Shown here piece by piece: positions 9,349 through 19,121 of a stretch of DNA of 61,971 bases. Position numbers and translations under genes: made by a program. This stretch comes from an uncultured Mediterraneibacter sp. (lineage in GTDB: Bacteria > Bacillota > Clostridia > Lachnospirales > Lachnospiraceae), in contig CALWLJ010000020.1 of NCBI GenBank assembly GCA_944381495.1, positions 1 to 61,971 of the forward strand, written 5' to 3'. Position 1 is the first letter of the stretch. Every line of letters begins with the position of its first letter. The notes under the pieces are model-generated. The model did no database searches and was not told where the DNA came from. It saw nothing but the letters and a program-made list of their open reading frames with translations.

Positions 9349-9361
9349 GCTTCTTCGATTC

Positions 9362-10693
9362 TTATTCATACAGCATGGCCTGTATAGACTCTTCTTCCAT
9401 ATTCTCCTGGTCTACCCATATATACCCCGTGTCTACTACTGCCTCATTACCGCTTTCCAGCACAGTACGGGCTGCTGCCACTACAGTCGCATATCCCATT
9501 CCAAAAGGATTCTGCACGATCAGGCCGTCTATAGCGCCATTTTCCAGATCATCGATCTGACTGCTTCCTGCATCGAATCCCATGACCTGTACATTTTCGA
9601 TCATTTCCGCATTCTCAAGTGCTGCCACCGAAAGCTGTACCGCATCCTCATTCGTTCCGAAGCATCCTTTCAGATCCGGGTGTTTTCCGAGACAGTAGGC
9701 TACCGCATCCTCGTCACTCATCGCCTGGGCTGCACTGTTCACCTGATCCATGATCTCGTTTGCATTGTCTGCAGTATCCGTCTCTTCTCCGCCCTCTTCT
9801 CCAGCTCCTGCATCGCCGCTGTCAGAGCTGTCAGGCGACGTACCGCCATCTCCATCCGCTGCATTGGCCGGATCCTGAGACTCAGCCGCCACAGCCGCCC
9901 TTGCTGCCTCCAGCTGTTCCGGTGTGATCTCCAGCTGCTCCGCCGCTGCCTGCTCTTTCAGGCTGTCCAGCTGATCCATATAGATGGTTTCCACCACATT
10001 TATCTGCGGATAATTCTCTGATATTTCTGATGTAAAGGCCTGCGCCCGCTCTTTCGCATTTCCAGAGACAGAATCATGTACGATCAGCGCAACTTCTCCT
10101 GCCCCCCCTGTCGCCTCGCACAGCTTCTGCGCGCCTTCTGCCGCTGCAGCAGTATTGTCAGTAATACAGATGCACTGGATTCCCTGATAAGTATTATCTG
10201 AATCAAAAGCCACGATCGGAATGCCATTTTCCGTAGCCAGATCAAACTGAACTGCAGAGGCATTCTCATCCACACTTGCAATAGCGATCACATCCGGATA
10301 TCTGGCAAGTTCTTCGTCCAGGATATTCACCTGCTCGTCAATATCCTCTCCGCTTGAGGGCGCATTAAAAAGCACCTTGATACTGTCGTCTCCACTGTAA
10401 TCCAGCATCTCATTCAGATCATCCGCCGCCTGCTGTACACCTGCTCTGATCTGATTCCAGTATGGGCTGTCCTCTTCCTTGCCAAGAACCGAAATATAAG
10501 TCCCCGGCTCCAGGTTCAGTCCTTCCACACTGCTGTAAGCCGACGGATTGATCGCATTCAGCTTTGCCTGGTAAGGCAGCTCTTCCGCCACATCTCCCGT
10601 AAACGGATCCTCGTTCTCATTTGAACTGCAGCCACACAGTCCCACCGCCGCACACAGGCCGGCTGATATTACAGTTAACATTTTCTTTTTCAT
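9362..10693 (-). CDS. sugar ABC transporter-type substrate-binding lipoprotein with acidic insert
   Basis: 443 residues. The signal peptide ends in a lipobox (LCGC, lipidated Cys22), then a periplasmic-binding-protein type 1 fold resembling ribose/galactose binders (IRAGVQQAADDLNEML, PIVAFDSDN, VQVMGFDAGSSQIDDLENG, IVQNPFGMGYATV). An unusual low-complexity insert rich in Ala, Asp, Glu, Gly and Ser (about residues 248-312) interrupts the second lobe. No permease or ATPase gene lies nearby, so it may serve a distant transporter or act as a receptor partner. The start at 10693 has GGAG upstream; the longer reading lacks a signal peptide at its start. Confidence 0.85.
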   Translation of the reverse strand: MKKKMLTVISAGLCAAVGLCGCSSNENEDPFTGDVAEELPYQAKLNAINPSAYSSVEGLNLEPGTYISVLGKEEDSPYWNQIRAGVQQAADDLNEMLDYSGDDSIKVLFNAPSSGEDIDEQVNILDEELARYPDVIAIASVDENASAVQFDLATENGIPIVAFDSDNTYQGIQCICITDNTAAAAEGAQKLCEATGGAGEVALIVHDSVSGNAKERAQAFTSEISENYPQINVVETIYMDQLDSLKEQAAAEQLEITPEQLEAARAAVAAESQDPANAADGDGGTSPDSSDSGDAGAGEEGGEETDTADNANEIMDQVNSAAQAMSDEDAVAYCLGKHPDLKGCFGTNEDAVQLSVAALENAEMIENVQVMGFDAGSSQIDDLENGAIDGLIVQNPFGMGYATVVAAARTVLESGNEAVVDTGYIWVDQENMEEESIQAMLYE

Positions 10694-11051
10694 AATACAG
10701 TCTCCAATCTGCTGCACAACACAGCACAGTTTTCCATATTTTTCATATATTTCCATGCATTGACAGACCCCGGCATACCGCCTCAGACCTGCCCGGAGTT
10801 CTCCCCAAAACCCCACATAAAAGATATCATACACCAATCATCCGAAAAAGGAAGTAATTTTTTCTTAATTTTCTCAGTATTTTCACAATTTTCCCCTTAT
10901 TCATCCAGAATCACGCTATATCTCCCTCCGGATATGGTATTAAATTTAGAACATGAAAATCCCTTGTATATTTATGTCTGTTGTATTAAAATAGGGATAA
11001 CGAAAAGCGGAAGTACTGCTTTCGGAAATCATGAGAAGGAGGATACATACT
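10694..11051. promoter_or_regulatory. gene-free divergent region; ferredoxin promoter at 10964-10992
   Basis: Upstream of the ferredoxin gene TTGTAT (10964-10969) and TAAAAT (10987-10992) are 17 bases apart, and AAGGAGG precedes the start codon. The rest of this 358-base stretch is AT-rich and shows no gene or clear repeat. Confidence 0.5.
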
Positions 11052-11222
11052 ATGGCACATGTAATTAGTGATGAATGCGTAAGCTGTGGTACATGCGAGG
11101 GCGAATGTCCAGTAGGCGCTATCTCCGAAGGCGATGGCAAATATGAGATCGACGCTGACGCTTGCATCGACTGCGGCGCATGTGAGGCTGCCTGCCCGAC
11201 AGGTGCTATCTCAGCTGAGTAA
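11052..11222 (+). CDS. 2[4Fe-4S] ferredoxin
   Basis: 56 residues, classic clostridial ferredoxin length. Two CxxCxxCxxxCP cluster motifs (CVSCGTCEGECPVGAIS and CIDCGACEAACPTGAIS) bind two [4Fe-4S] clusters. It carries electrons at low potential in the cytoplasm, for example for pyruvate:ferredoxin oxidoreductase or hydrogenase. The ATG at 11052 has AAGGAGG 9 bases upstream; the in-frame ATG at 11031 lies before that box and is unlikely. It is a single-gene unit ended by a strong terminator. Confidence 0.97.
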   Translation: MAHVISDECVSCGTCEGECPVGAISEGDGKYEIDADACIDCGACEAACPTGAISAE

Positions 11223-11250
11223 TAACACGGTTTATAAAATGTTCGAAAAC

Positions 11251-11294
11251 AGAGGTGCCGTTTCCCCATTGGGAGACGGCATCTCTGTTTTTTG
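11251..11294 (+). terminator. terminator of the ferredoxin gene
   Basis: AGAGGTGCCGTTTCCC pairs with GGGAGACGGCATCTCT, giving a 16-base-pair stem with very few mismatches and a short loop, followed by GTTTTTTG. Confidence 0.92.
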
Positions 11295-11384
11295 TATTAT
11301 TTTGACGAACGATTGATAGGCTGTTGGCGGACATGCTGTGCTATAATGTGAACAGGTTAAGACCAGGAGGAGGTATAAAAATTA

Positions 11385-12062
11385 ATGGGTGAAGTCAGAT
11401 TTATGATCTCTGAGGCAGCCAAGCAGGTTTCTGTTGAATCTCATGTTCTCAGATACTGGGAAGAGGAACTTGGACTGACCATCGGCCGCACAGAGATGGG
11501 ACACCGATATTATACCAGAGATGACATCCAGCTTTTCCGCTGTATTAAGAAACTGAAAGATGAAGGAATGCTTCTTAAGGATCTGAAACCTCTCATTCCT
11601 GAACTAAAACGTACCCGTCTGAAACTGAAAGAAGCAGAGGCACAGGCAGTTTCTGAAACGGGGGCTGCCCAAGATACAACCGCAGCCTCTGCTGCATCTG
11701 CAGCTCCTGATTCTCCGGGATCCGCCCTGTCTTCCATGTCTGCCGCATCCCCCGCCGGAAAAGCCGCAGATTCCCCGACTGAAGTAGTAATCCCGCTGCG
11801 GCAGCTTGATCAGGTACGCGCCCTGATCAGCGACGTAGTATCAGAAGCCGTAGCAAACAACAATGAAGTACTTAAAAAAGACATCAGCAATGCTGTGACT
11901 GCTGATGTCATACATGAAATCGATTATCTTCTGCAGGCGAAAGACCGCCAGCAGGAAGAACATTTCCGGAAACTGGACGCCCTGATCCGTCAACAGCAGG
12001 CAAACCGCCGGGAGACGGTAAAAGGGAATCCTATTCTGAAGCTCCGGAAGATCTTCACATGA
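11385..12062 (+). CDS. MerR-type DNA-binding protein with helical C-terminal domain
   Basis: 225 residues. A MerR winged helix-turn-helix (about 4-72; HVLRYWEEELGLTIGR, GHRYYTRDDIQLF) is followed by an Ala/Ser/Pro-rich linker (about 86-130) and a helical region (about 140-205) that may form a coiled coil. There is no effector-binding domain of the GyrI type and no metal-binding cysteines. This layout recalls RacA-like or phage-type MerR proteins that organise DNA rather than sense drugs, but that comparison is loose. It is a single gene converging on dnaB; GGAGGAGG lies about 10 bases before the ATG. Confidence 0.8.
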   Translation: MGEVRFMISEAAKQVSVESHVLRYWEEELGLTIGRTEMGHRYYTRDDIQLFRCIKKLKDEGMLLKDLKPLIPELKRTRLKLKEAEAQAVSETGAAQDTTAASAASAAPDSPGSALSSMSAASPAGKAADSPTEVVIPLRQLDQVRALISDVVSEAVANNNEVLKKDISNAVTADVIHEIDYLLQAKDRQQEEHFRKLDALIRQQQANRRETVKGNPILKLRKIFT

Positions 12063-12134
12063 TCCTTCATGTGATCTGCTTTATCTGATTCATACGAATT
12101 GTTATATGATCTATGATCTTGTCTATACAATTGC

Positions 12135-13484
12135 TTACATATCCTGCTGCCGCAGTTCGTTTCCGAAACGGGTATACTGCGGCATCCAGGCAAGCCTGAC
12201 GGTTCCGATGGGGCCGTTTCTCTGTTTTGCGATAATGATTTCCGCGATATTCTTATCCTCAGTATCCGGATTGTAATAATCATCCCTGTAAATAAACATA
12301 CATACGTCGGCGTCCTGCTCGATGGCTCCGGACTCACGGAGGTCGGAAAGCATGGGGCGCTTATCTGTTCTCTGCTCTACTGCACGGCTGAGCTGTGACA
12401 GGGCGATGACAGGCACATTCAGCTCCCTGGCAAGACCTTTCAGAGACCTGGAAATCTCGGAAATTTCCTGCTGACGGCTCTCATTCTTCCGGCCGCCGCT
12501 GCCGCTCATCAGCTGCAGGTAGTCGATGATGATCAGATCCAGCCCAAGCTCCAGCTTGTACTTCCTGCACTTGGATCTCATCTCCGCAATGGAGATACCC
12601 GATGTATCATCAATGATCATACGGGAATTTCCAATCGTTCCCGCGCCTTCGATCAGTTTTTCCCAGTCGGTATCCGACAGATTTCCCGTCCTCAGAATCT
12701 GGGCGTCCACATGGGACTCAAGGGAGAACAGACGGTTCACCAGCTGCTCCTTTGACATCTCAAGACTGAAGATAGCAACCGCCAGATTCTGACGAAAGGC
12801 AACATGCTGGGCAATATTCAGCACGAAGGCCGTCTTTCCCATAGAAGGACGGGCCGCAATCAGGATCAGATCCGAACGCTGAAGGCCGGACAGCTTATAA
12901 TCCAGATCAATAAAGCCAGTGGGAATCCCGGTGACGGTTCCCTTTGTCTTAGATGCCTTCTCAATTACATCCAAAGCATTGAGCACGACCTGACGGATAG
13001 GAGTAAACTCCTGGGTATTGCCCCGTTCTACAAGCTCAAATATCTGCTTCTCCGTCCGATTGAGGATCTCCTCCAGGGGCTGATTCTCCTGATAGCACGT
13101 ATTGGCAATGTCCTCATTGATCCGGATCAGCCTGCGGAGCGTGGACTTTTCCTTAACGATCTCAGCATAATACTTGATATTTGCCGATGTCTGGGTCCCC
13201 ACCAGAAGTTCCCTGGCGAACTCCAGGCTGCTGACCTCCGGCGGCACATCCTTTTCCTTCAGGTGCTCCTGCAGAGTGATCAGATCTACCGGTTTGCCTT
13301 CGTGAAACAGTTCGACGATAGAGTCAAAAAGGATCCCGTAGGCCGTCTGATAGAAATCCTCGCCGATCAGCATCTCCGATGCCACCATGATCGCCTCTTT
13401 GTTCATCAGCATGGCCCCCAGGACCGCCTGTTCCGCCTCAATACTGTGAGGCGGAACTCTTTTTAATACAGCTTCCATATCCAT
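12135..13484 (-). CDS. dnaB: replicative DNA helicase DnaB
   Basis: 449 residues. The N-terminal primase-interacting domain (PPHSIEAEQAVLGAML) is followed by the RecA-like C-terminal motor, with Walker A ARPSMGKTAF, LIIIDYLQLM as Walker B, and the arginine-finger region. It unwinds DNA at the replication fork as a hexamer. It is the last gene of a gdpP-rplI-dnaB operon, an order found widely in Firmicutes, 40 bases after rplI. Confidence 0.97.
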   Translation of the reverse strand: MDMEAVLKRVPPHSIEAEQAVLGAMLMNKEAIMVASEMLIGEDFYQTAYGILFDSIVELFHEGKPVDLITLQEHLKEKDVPPEVSSLEFARELLVGTQTSANIKYYAEIVKEKSTLRRLIRINEDIANTCYQENQPLEEILNRTEKQIFELVERGNTQEFTPIRQVVLNALDVIEKASKTKGTVTGIPTGFIDLDYKLSGLQRSDLILIAARPSMGKTAFVLNIAQHVAFRQNLAVAIFSLEMSKEQLVNRLFSLESHVDAQILRTGNLSDTDWEKLIEGAGTIGNSRMIIDDTSGISIAEMRSKCRKYKLELGLDLIIIDYLQLMSGSGGRKNESRQQEISEISRSLKGLARELNVPVIALSQLSRAVEQRTDKRPMLSDLRESGAIEQDADVCMFIYRDDYYNPDTEDKNIAEIIIAKQRNGPIGTVRLAWMPQYTRFGNELRQQDM

Positions 13485-13524
13485 AGAGAAAATATCTCCT
13501 TATTATCTCTCTTAAAACAAATCT

Positions 13525-13974
13525 CTACGCTTCTTCCTTAACAACCACTTTCAGTTCGGCTGTAACCTCCGGATGAAGCTTTACATTTACAATATGGGTG
13601 CCGAGAGACTTGATGGCCTCCTTCAGCTGGATCTTTTTCTTATCCACATCCAGCCCCATCTGCTCCTTCACCGCTGCGGCGATCTCCTTGCTGGACACAG
13701 AACCGAAGGTCCGTCCGCCCTCGCCAACCTTGATAGCCAGCTCTACTTTGCCTTCGCCCAGTTTTCCGGCCAGTTCCTTTGCTGCATCCAGATGCTCCTG
13801 AGCCACTTTCTTCTCATTGTTCTTCTGAAGCTTCAGGTCGTTCAGGTTCTTCCCTGTAGCTTCCACTCCCATCTTCTTTGGCAGGATAAAGTTTCTCGCA
13901 TATCCGTCGTTTACGTTGACGATCTCTCCCTTCTTTCCAAGAGATTTCACATCCTGTAATAAAATAACCTTCAT
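13525..13974 (-). CDS. rplI: 50S ribosomal protein L9
   Basis: 149 residues, standard length. The N-terminal domain has the L9 signature ([17 protein letters not shown]), followed by the long connecting helix and the C-terminal domain. It binds 23S rRNA domain V and helps keep reading frame. The start lies 3 bases after the gdpP stop, with GGAG upstream that overlaps the gdpP end, so the two are translationally linked. Confidence 0.98.
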   Translation of the reverse strand: MKVILLQDVKSLGKKGEIVNVNDGYARNFILPKKMGVEATGKNLNDLKLQKNNEKKVAQEHLDAAKELAGKLGEGKVELAIKVGEGGRTFGSVSSKEIAAAVKEQMGLDVDKKKIQLKEAIKSLGTHIVNVKLHPEVTAELKVVVKEEA

Positions 13975-13977
13975 AAA

Positions 13978-16026
13978 TCAAATATCTCCTTCTTCAATCA
14001 TTTTGTCTATGGTCTCTTTCAGCGCCTTGATGGCCTCATCCACATTGGTGTGGTCAAACTGTGCCCCGGCGGAATTGATATGACCGCCTCCGCCCAGCTT
14101 CTCAGCAATGATCTGAACATTTACCTCATCAATCGAACGGGCGCTCAGATAAATCTTTCCTTCATATACGGTAAGCACAAACGACGCCTTAATCCCGCTG
14201 ATATCAAGCAGCTCGTTGGCCGCCTGAGCCGCAAGGACCGTGGGGCTCTCTATATCGCTGGGGCACACCGCAATGGCGAATTCCTTCCGGTATACTTCCG
14301 CGTTACGGACTGCCTCCGCCTTCGCCCGGTAGGATCCCATGTCATCCCGGAACATCTTGCGCACACGGGTAATATCAGCTCCGCATCTTCTCAAAAATGC
14401 TGCCGCCTCAAAGGTCCGCACGCCGGTCCGGTTCATAAAGTTTCTCGTATCGATCATAATGCCTGCATACAGGCAGTCTGCCTCTACAGATGGGAACTTC
14501 ACATCATCTACGATATACTGGAGCACTTCCGCCACCATCTCACAGGTAGAAGATGAGTACGGCTCCACATAGGACAGCACCGCATTCTCGATCACATTAC
14601 TGCTCTGTCTGTGATGATCCAGCACGGCGATCATCTTCGAGCGCTTCAGCAGCTCCGGACACTCCGTCATCTGAGGCTTGTTGGTATCCACCACGATCAC
14701 CATGGTATTGTCATTAATATAATCCAGCGCCTGCTCCGAAGTGAGGAAAATATCATCTTCATATGCCGGACTCTCTGCAATCTCATCATAAAGCGGACGT
14801 ACAGACCCTGTCACCTCGTTGATCACAATGTGTGCCTTCTTCTCCAGGCTGACCACAGCCCGGTAAATGCCCATGCAGGCTCCAAAGGAATCCGGATCCG
14901 CGATCTTGTGGCCCATAACAATGACCTGATCCTTTGTCACGATAAACTCCCGGAGCGCTTCCGCCTTTACACGTGCTTTCACCCGTGTATTCTTGGCTGT
15001 CTGTTCCTTCTTGCCTCCGAAATAAGTAATACCGTGGCAGTCTTTGATCACGGCCTGGTCGCCGCCTCTCGCAAGGGCAAGGTCGATGGCCACACGGGCA
15101 TACTGATAACTGAGGGCGTAGGTTGCCGTGTTCAGTCCAAGACCGATACTCAGTGTAGCCGAACGGGCATTTCCGATATTGACCTGCTTGACTTCTTCCA
15201 GAATGGAGAACTTATCTTCCTTGATCTTCTTGTAGCTCTCCTTGCGGATCACCACGAAATACTTATCCTTCTCCATCTTCTTAACGATACCGTCCACGTC
15301 GCCGATATACTTGTTGATCTTCCTGTCGATCAGAGCCACCAGAAGAGACTGACGCACCTCTTCCACACTCTCCATAACCTCATCGTAATTGTCGATATAG
15401 ATCAGACCGGCGATCATCCGCTGTTCTTCATTCTCACGGATGTAAGCGTTGAGCTCTGTCACGTCCTTCATGCAGACAGCGACAAAATACTCCTGCTCCT
15501 CGGGGATCTGGAGCAATTCCTCCTTCTCGCTGAACCCTTCCAGGGAAACTCTCCGGAGTTCCGCCTGATAGTCACGGTCCCGGTACCTGACTTCCAGCTC
15601 TACGTTCTCCATATCATCCTTCGGGAACATGCCCGGATGGAGTTCAGGGATCATCTTGGTGATATAGACATCCTTCTTCTGACCTTCCATCAGAGCTGCA
15701 AATGCATCGTTCTTCCACAGGATCCGTCCGTCCTCCAGTGTGATCGCATAGGGAACGGTCAGCTCCTTCAGAAGAAGGTTCTCGATCCCCTTGTACTGCA
15801 CCGAAAACTGGATCAGATCGGCCAGGATAAGAGAGCGGTTATAGAAGTACAGGCCCGCAGCAATGGCGAAATAGACCAGGATGAAAAAAGACATCATCAG
15901 GCCGGCTTTCTTATCTGTCATATACATCCAGATATTCATCGCCACAAGAAGAACCGTCATGATAAGGGGCCAGTGCATATACATCCTCAGCTGGCCCTTT
16001 AAGCGCATCTTGTTTTTCTTCTTCAT
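13978..16026 (-). CDS. gdpP: cyclic-di-AMP phosphodiesterase GdpP
   Basis: 682 residues. Two N-terminal membrane segments (about 15-60) are followed by a PAS-like domain, a degenerate GGDEF domain (about 175-300), and a DHH/DHHA1 phosphodiesterase with DPDSFGACMG, DHHRQSSN and GGGGHINSAGAQF. It hydrolyses c-di-AMP to pApA and so tunes osmotic balance and cell-wall stress. It is the first gene of the operon with rplI and dnaB. The start at 16026 has GAGGTAG upstream. Confidence 0.95.
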   Translation of the reverse strand: MKKKNKMRLKGQLRMYMHWPLIMTVLLVAMNIWMYMTDKKAGLMMSFFILVYFAIAAGLYFYNRSLILADLIQFSVQYKGIENLLLKELTVPYAITLEDGRILWKNDAFAALMEGQKKDVYITKMIPELHPGMFPKDDMENVELEVRYRDRDYQAELRRVSLEGFSEKEELLQIPEEQEYFVAVCMKDVTELNAYIRENEEQRMIAGLIYIDNYDEVMESVEEVRQSLLVALIDRKINKYIGDVDGIVKKMEKDKYFVVIRKESYKKIKEDKFSILEEVKQVNIGNARSATLSIGLGLNTATYALSYQYARVAIDLALARGGDQAVIKDCHGITYFGGKKEQTAKNTRVKARVKAEALREFIVTKDQVIVMGHKIADPDSFGACMGIYRAVVSLEKKAHIVINEVTGSVRPLYDEIAESPAYEDDIFLTSEQALDYINDNTMVIVVDTNKPQMTECPELLKRSKMIAVLDHHRQSSNVIENAVLSYVEPYSSSTCEMVAEVLQYIVDDVKFPSVEADCLYAGIMIDTRNFMNRTGVRTFEAAAFLRRCGADITRVRKMFRDDMGSYRAKAEAVRNAEVYRKEFAIAVCPSDIESPTVLAAQAANELLDISGIKASFVLTVYEGKIYLSARSIDEVNVQIIAEKLGGGGHINSAGAQFDHTNVDEAIKALKETIDKMIEEGDI

Positions 16027-16133
16027 ATTCTGCTACCTCACTTTGTAACCTCATTAAGGCACTTCAAAGATATAAACCATTTTCCTGCAATGGAGTTATT
16101 ATACCACCTTTTTTTCTATTATTCCACTACTCT

Positions 16134-17846
16134 TTATTGGTAGAAAATACGGCTGTCCGCTATCAATACTTCCTTCCCCCGGAATGCAAAACCATATGCC
16201 CGGATTCTTTCTTCCGGCACGCCGTTCTCGATCAGTTCCCTGGCGTAATCCTTCTCCCGGATCTGATTCAGAGCGTTTTGGGCCGTCTCTTCCAGATCCT
16301 TTTCCCGCCGGGGATTAAATACTTTGAACTCCATAATAATCCCATCTATTCCTTCTCTGCGGGGAATAAGCATCACATCATAGCGCCCGAAACCGCTCTC
16401 TCTGTTTGATGTAAGACGGTATCGATCTGACAGATCCACCATAAGGCCAAGAACAAAACCATGGTAAAATTTCTCCGGTTCCGTGTGCTCCGCATCCTTT
16501 GTCGTATCAAAATAGCTGAATGTTCCCCGGGCAACCCGGTTCATATACTCATTCATAGCGTCCACATCCCCCATAAGCAGAGCACGGATAAACTCATTGT
16601 AACTGGATGCCGCGGAAGAGAACCAGTCCCTCACCATATGCCGGAACATCACTTTCACTTCGAAGTTCGTCAGCTCCAGGGTATAGATTTGTCTCCATTC
16701 CTCATACCCGGACTGGCAAACCTCTCTGTCCTTTACCTTAAGATATCCGCTGGCAAGCAGAAGGCTCCAGATAGCCCGTTCATCCAGATCCAGCTGATGA
16801 TACACGATCTGCTCATCGATCTCTGTCACTATATTCCCGCCTTCCAGCAGGCTCCGGAAATCATCCTTGATCCTTCCGGAACTCTCCCGGATCAGTTTCC
16901 CTACAAGGCTGTTGCTGCTTGTATTCGCCCAGTACGGAGCCGTTTCCCTTTCATCGAGGAAATTAATGATCGACCATGGATTATAAATATCCTTCTGCCT
17001 TCCGAAAACAAATCCATCATACCAGGATTTTACTTCTCCCCGCTTATCCTCCAAACCAAATTCATCCAGTGCGTCAAAAACTTCTTCTTCCGTAAATCCA
17101 AAACCGGTTTCATACATTTCTGTTGTTGAAGTTACCACCTTCAGGTTATTCAGATCGGAAAAGATCGACTCCTTGCTTACTCTTGTGATTCCCGTCATAA
17201 GCGCCCGTTCCAGATAAGGATTCGTCTTGAACGTATAGTTGAACAGACTTCTGGTAAAGGATACCAGCTGCTCCCAGTACCCGTTCACATAAGCCTCCTG
17301 CATGGGCGTGTCGTACTCGTCAAGAAGGATAATGACCTTCTCTCCATAATACCGGTACAGATAATCCGATATATTGCGGAGAGACACGGCTGCCGTGCTG
17401 TCATCCATACGGGCCGTCACTTCACTGTAGTATCTCTTTTCCTTCTCATTGAGCAGTTCTCCTTGTGTGAGGAAATCAAATCTGTTATAAATCTCTTCGA
17501 TGATCCGGCAGATATTTTCCCTTGCCGAAAGATAATTATTATCCTTAACCCCTGCGAATGTCAGAAATATCACCGGATATCTTCCCTGGAGCTCACGGAA
17601 CCTCTCCTCTTCCCATATCTTCATGCCTTCAAAGAGATCGCTCCGCCCGGCATAATCGACGGAAAAGAACTTCTCCGTCATGCTCATATTCAAGGTTTTC
17701 CCAAAACGCCGCGGGCGGGTGATCAGCGTCACAATATCCCCCGAGTCCCACCACTCCCGGATAAAATCCGTCTTGTCAATATAAAAATAGTTATTTACAC
17801 GGACCGTCTCATAATCCTGATGCCCGATTGCCACTGTTCTTGCCAT
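16134..17846 (-). CDS. DUF1703-type AAA ATPase with PD-(D/E)XK nuclease-like C-terminus
   Basis: 570 residues. The N-terminal AAA-like ATPase has Walker A RPRRFGKT (44-51) and Walker B VIILLDEYDTPM. The C-terminus carries a PD-(D/E)XK nuclease pattern (GRYDVMLIP then IIMEFKV). The family is expanded to many paralogues in gut anaerobes; a mobile or defence role has been suggested, but its function is not established. The ATG at 17846 (MARTVAIGHQ) has AAGGTG upstream. A stem-loop with T-runs lies 60-110 bases before the start. It is a single gene, likely its own transcription unit. Confidence 0.85.
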   Translation of the reverse strand: MARTVAIGHQDYETVRVNNYFYIDKTDFIREWWDSGDIVTLITRPRRFGKTLNMSMTEKFFSVDYAGRSDLFEGMKIWEEERFRELQGRYPVIFLTFAGVKDNNYLSARENICRIIEEIYNRFDFLTQGELLNEKEKRYYSEVTARMDDSTAAVSLRNISDYLYRYYGEKVIILLDEYDTPMQEAYVNGYWEQLVSFTRSLFNYTFKTNPYLERALMTGITRVSKESIFSDLNNLKVVTSTTEMYETGFGFTEEEVFDALDEFGLEDKRGEVKSWYDGFVFGRQKDIYNPWSIINFLDERETAPYWANTSSNSLVGKLIRESSGRIKDDFRSLLEGGNIVTEIDEQIVYHQLDLDERAIWSLLLASGYLKVKDREVCQSGYEEWRQIYTLELTNFEVKVMFRHMVRDWFSSAASSYNEFIRALLMGDVDAMNEYMNRVARGTFSYFDTTKDAEHTEPEKFYHGFVLGLMVDLSDRYRLTSNRESGFGRYDVMLIPRREGIDGIIMEFKVFNPRREKDLEETAQNALNQIREKDYARELIENGVPEERIRAYGFAFRGKEVLIADSRIFYQ

Positions 17847-17903
17847 TTTCTTCACCTTTCTGCTCGTGCAAGCACTGCAGCCGCTTGCCGGGCTTATCGC
17901 TCC

Positions 17904-17957
17904 AAAAAAAGAATCGCCTGTACTTTTATAAAAAGTATAGACGATTCTTTTTATTTT
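17904..17957. terminator. bidirectional hairpin upstream of the DUF1703 gene
   Basis: AGAATCG and CGATTCT arms enclose a second pairing of GTACTTTTATAAAAAGTA type. A run of T follows on both strands. It probably ends transcription from the gene at 18022 on the minus strand and isolates the ATPase gene. Confidence 0.7.
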
Positions 17958-18021
17958 CACAACCGGATTCTGTGATTATAATCCAAATCATAAACACATT
18001 AAAAAGGCTGCAGAATTATCA

Positions 18022-18273
18022 TTATAATTCTAAATCATTTCCGCAATAAGGACAAACTTTCATTCCTAACGACCCGGCAAATGGCAAATGAGTATGACAA
18101 TAGGGGCATTTCCAAAAGAATAGAAGAATAAGCCATCCTATAACTACTATGATCAGACCACTTATTGCTACTATACCCTGAAATGATTCACTCACAACAA
18201 GTACTAATGCCATTACTGCCAGTCCTAAAAGTATAAAAGTAATAGCTGTTGTTTTTATCGTTCTTAATTTCAT
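18022..18273 (-). CDS. small membrane protein with C-terminal zinc ribbon
   Basis: 83 residues. Two membrane segments (about 10-33 and 36-57) are followed by a cytoplasmic tail with two CPYC knuckles (WKCPYCHTHL and VCPYCGNDLEL), a typical rubredoxin-like zinc ribbon. The start at 18273 has AAAGGAG 8 bases upstream. Function unknown. It lies 92 bases downstream of another membrane-protein gene in the same direction and may share its transcript. Confidence 0.75.
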   Translation of the reverse strand: MKLRTIKTTAITFILLGLAVMALVLVVSESFQGIVAISGLIIVVIGWLILLFFWKCPYCHTHLPFAGSLGMKVCPYCGNDLEL

Positions 18274-18365
18274 AAAAATCTCCTTTCTGATCCCCGAATG
18301 CAAGTATCCAGAAAATAAAGTTCTCTCTTCACAGGATGCTTATCTCCATTCACTCATTCTCCTTT

Positions 18366-19121
18366 TTACAGAAAAATAATACTTACCAGACCAACCAGTA
18401 TAAAAGCACACCCCCTTATCCTCATACGAACCTTCTCCAACTTTGACAGTCCATTTGCAGTATTCCCTTTCAAATTTTCGCTGATCCGATAAACGGCCGA
18501 GGGATTTATGGCCGTTACCCCCCCTATGCCAGCCAAAATAATACCAATCACAACATGCATATGTCTCGGTAATCCCAGTGCTGAACTTATGCTTCCGCCA
18601 TTGAGTATCCCTGCAAGTCCATTTTCCCTGTCGGGAAAGTTCTCCGACATAATATCATACACTTCTGAGACAGCATATGCCTGACCGTTTGTCAGTCCGC
18701 TAAAATCCGACTCTTCGCCTTCCGGTGAAGCACTGCTGTAGCCGAGAACCGTCCATTCCCCATCCTTTTTGGCGATCCGGGTTGTATTCCCCAACTTGCC
18801 TGCCAGGATCCACGCATATTCATCCGAAAGCAGGGACTCTATGTCGGATTCCCGTTCCAGACTGTCGAGGAAGTCCGGATTCTTCAGCCGATACATTTTA
18901 TAGGCGGTAGAATAATCATAATAGTAGGCAGGAAACAACTCATACTCTTCTTCTTTCCTCACCGCTTTCATCACCTGCTCGTACTCCTCCGGATCATAAA
19001 AGTCCGTATCGGCAAGACTGATATCCGCCGCATTCACCTCTACGCATCCTGTATACATCCCTGAGCCTGACAGAAATAAAACGAAGAAAAGCAGTAACAG
19101 AATCTTTCTTTTCCGGATCAT
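18366..19121 (-). CDS. exported protein with C-terminal membrane helices, unknown function
   Basis: 251 residues. A hydrophobic signal segment (about 6-25, ending near a TGC that could be a weak lipobox) leads to a charged external domain rich in Tyr, Asp and Glu. It ends in two hydrophobic helices (about 187-207 and 232-251). No catalytic motif is apparent. It is not a family I recognise. The two helices and the neighbouring zinc-ribbon membrane protein suggest a small envelope unit. Confidence 0.6.
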   Translation of the reverse strand: MIRKRKILLLLFFVLFLSGSGMYTGCVEVNAADISLADTDFYDPEEYEQVMKAVRKEEEYELFPAYYYDYSTAYKMYRLKNPDFLDSLERESDIESLLSDEYAWILAGKLGNTTRIAKKDGEWTVLGYSSASPEGEESDFSGLTNGQAYAVSEVYDIMSENFPDRENGLAGILNGGSISSALGLPRHMHVVIGIILAGIGGVTAINPSAVYRISENLKGNTANGLSKLEKVRMRIRGCAFILVGLVSIIFL

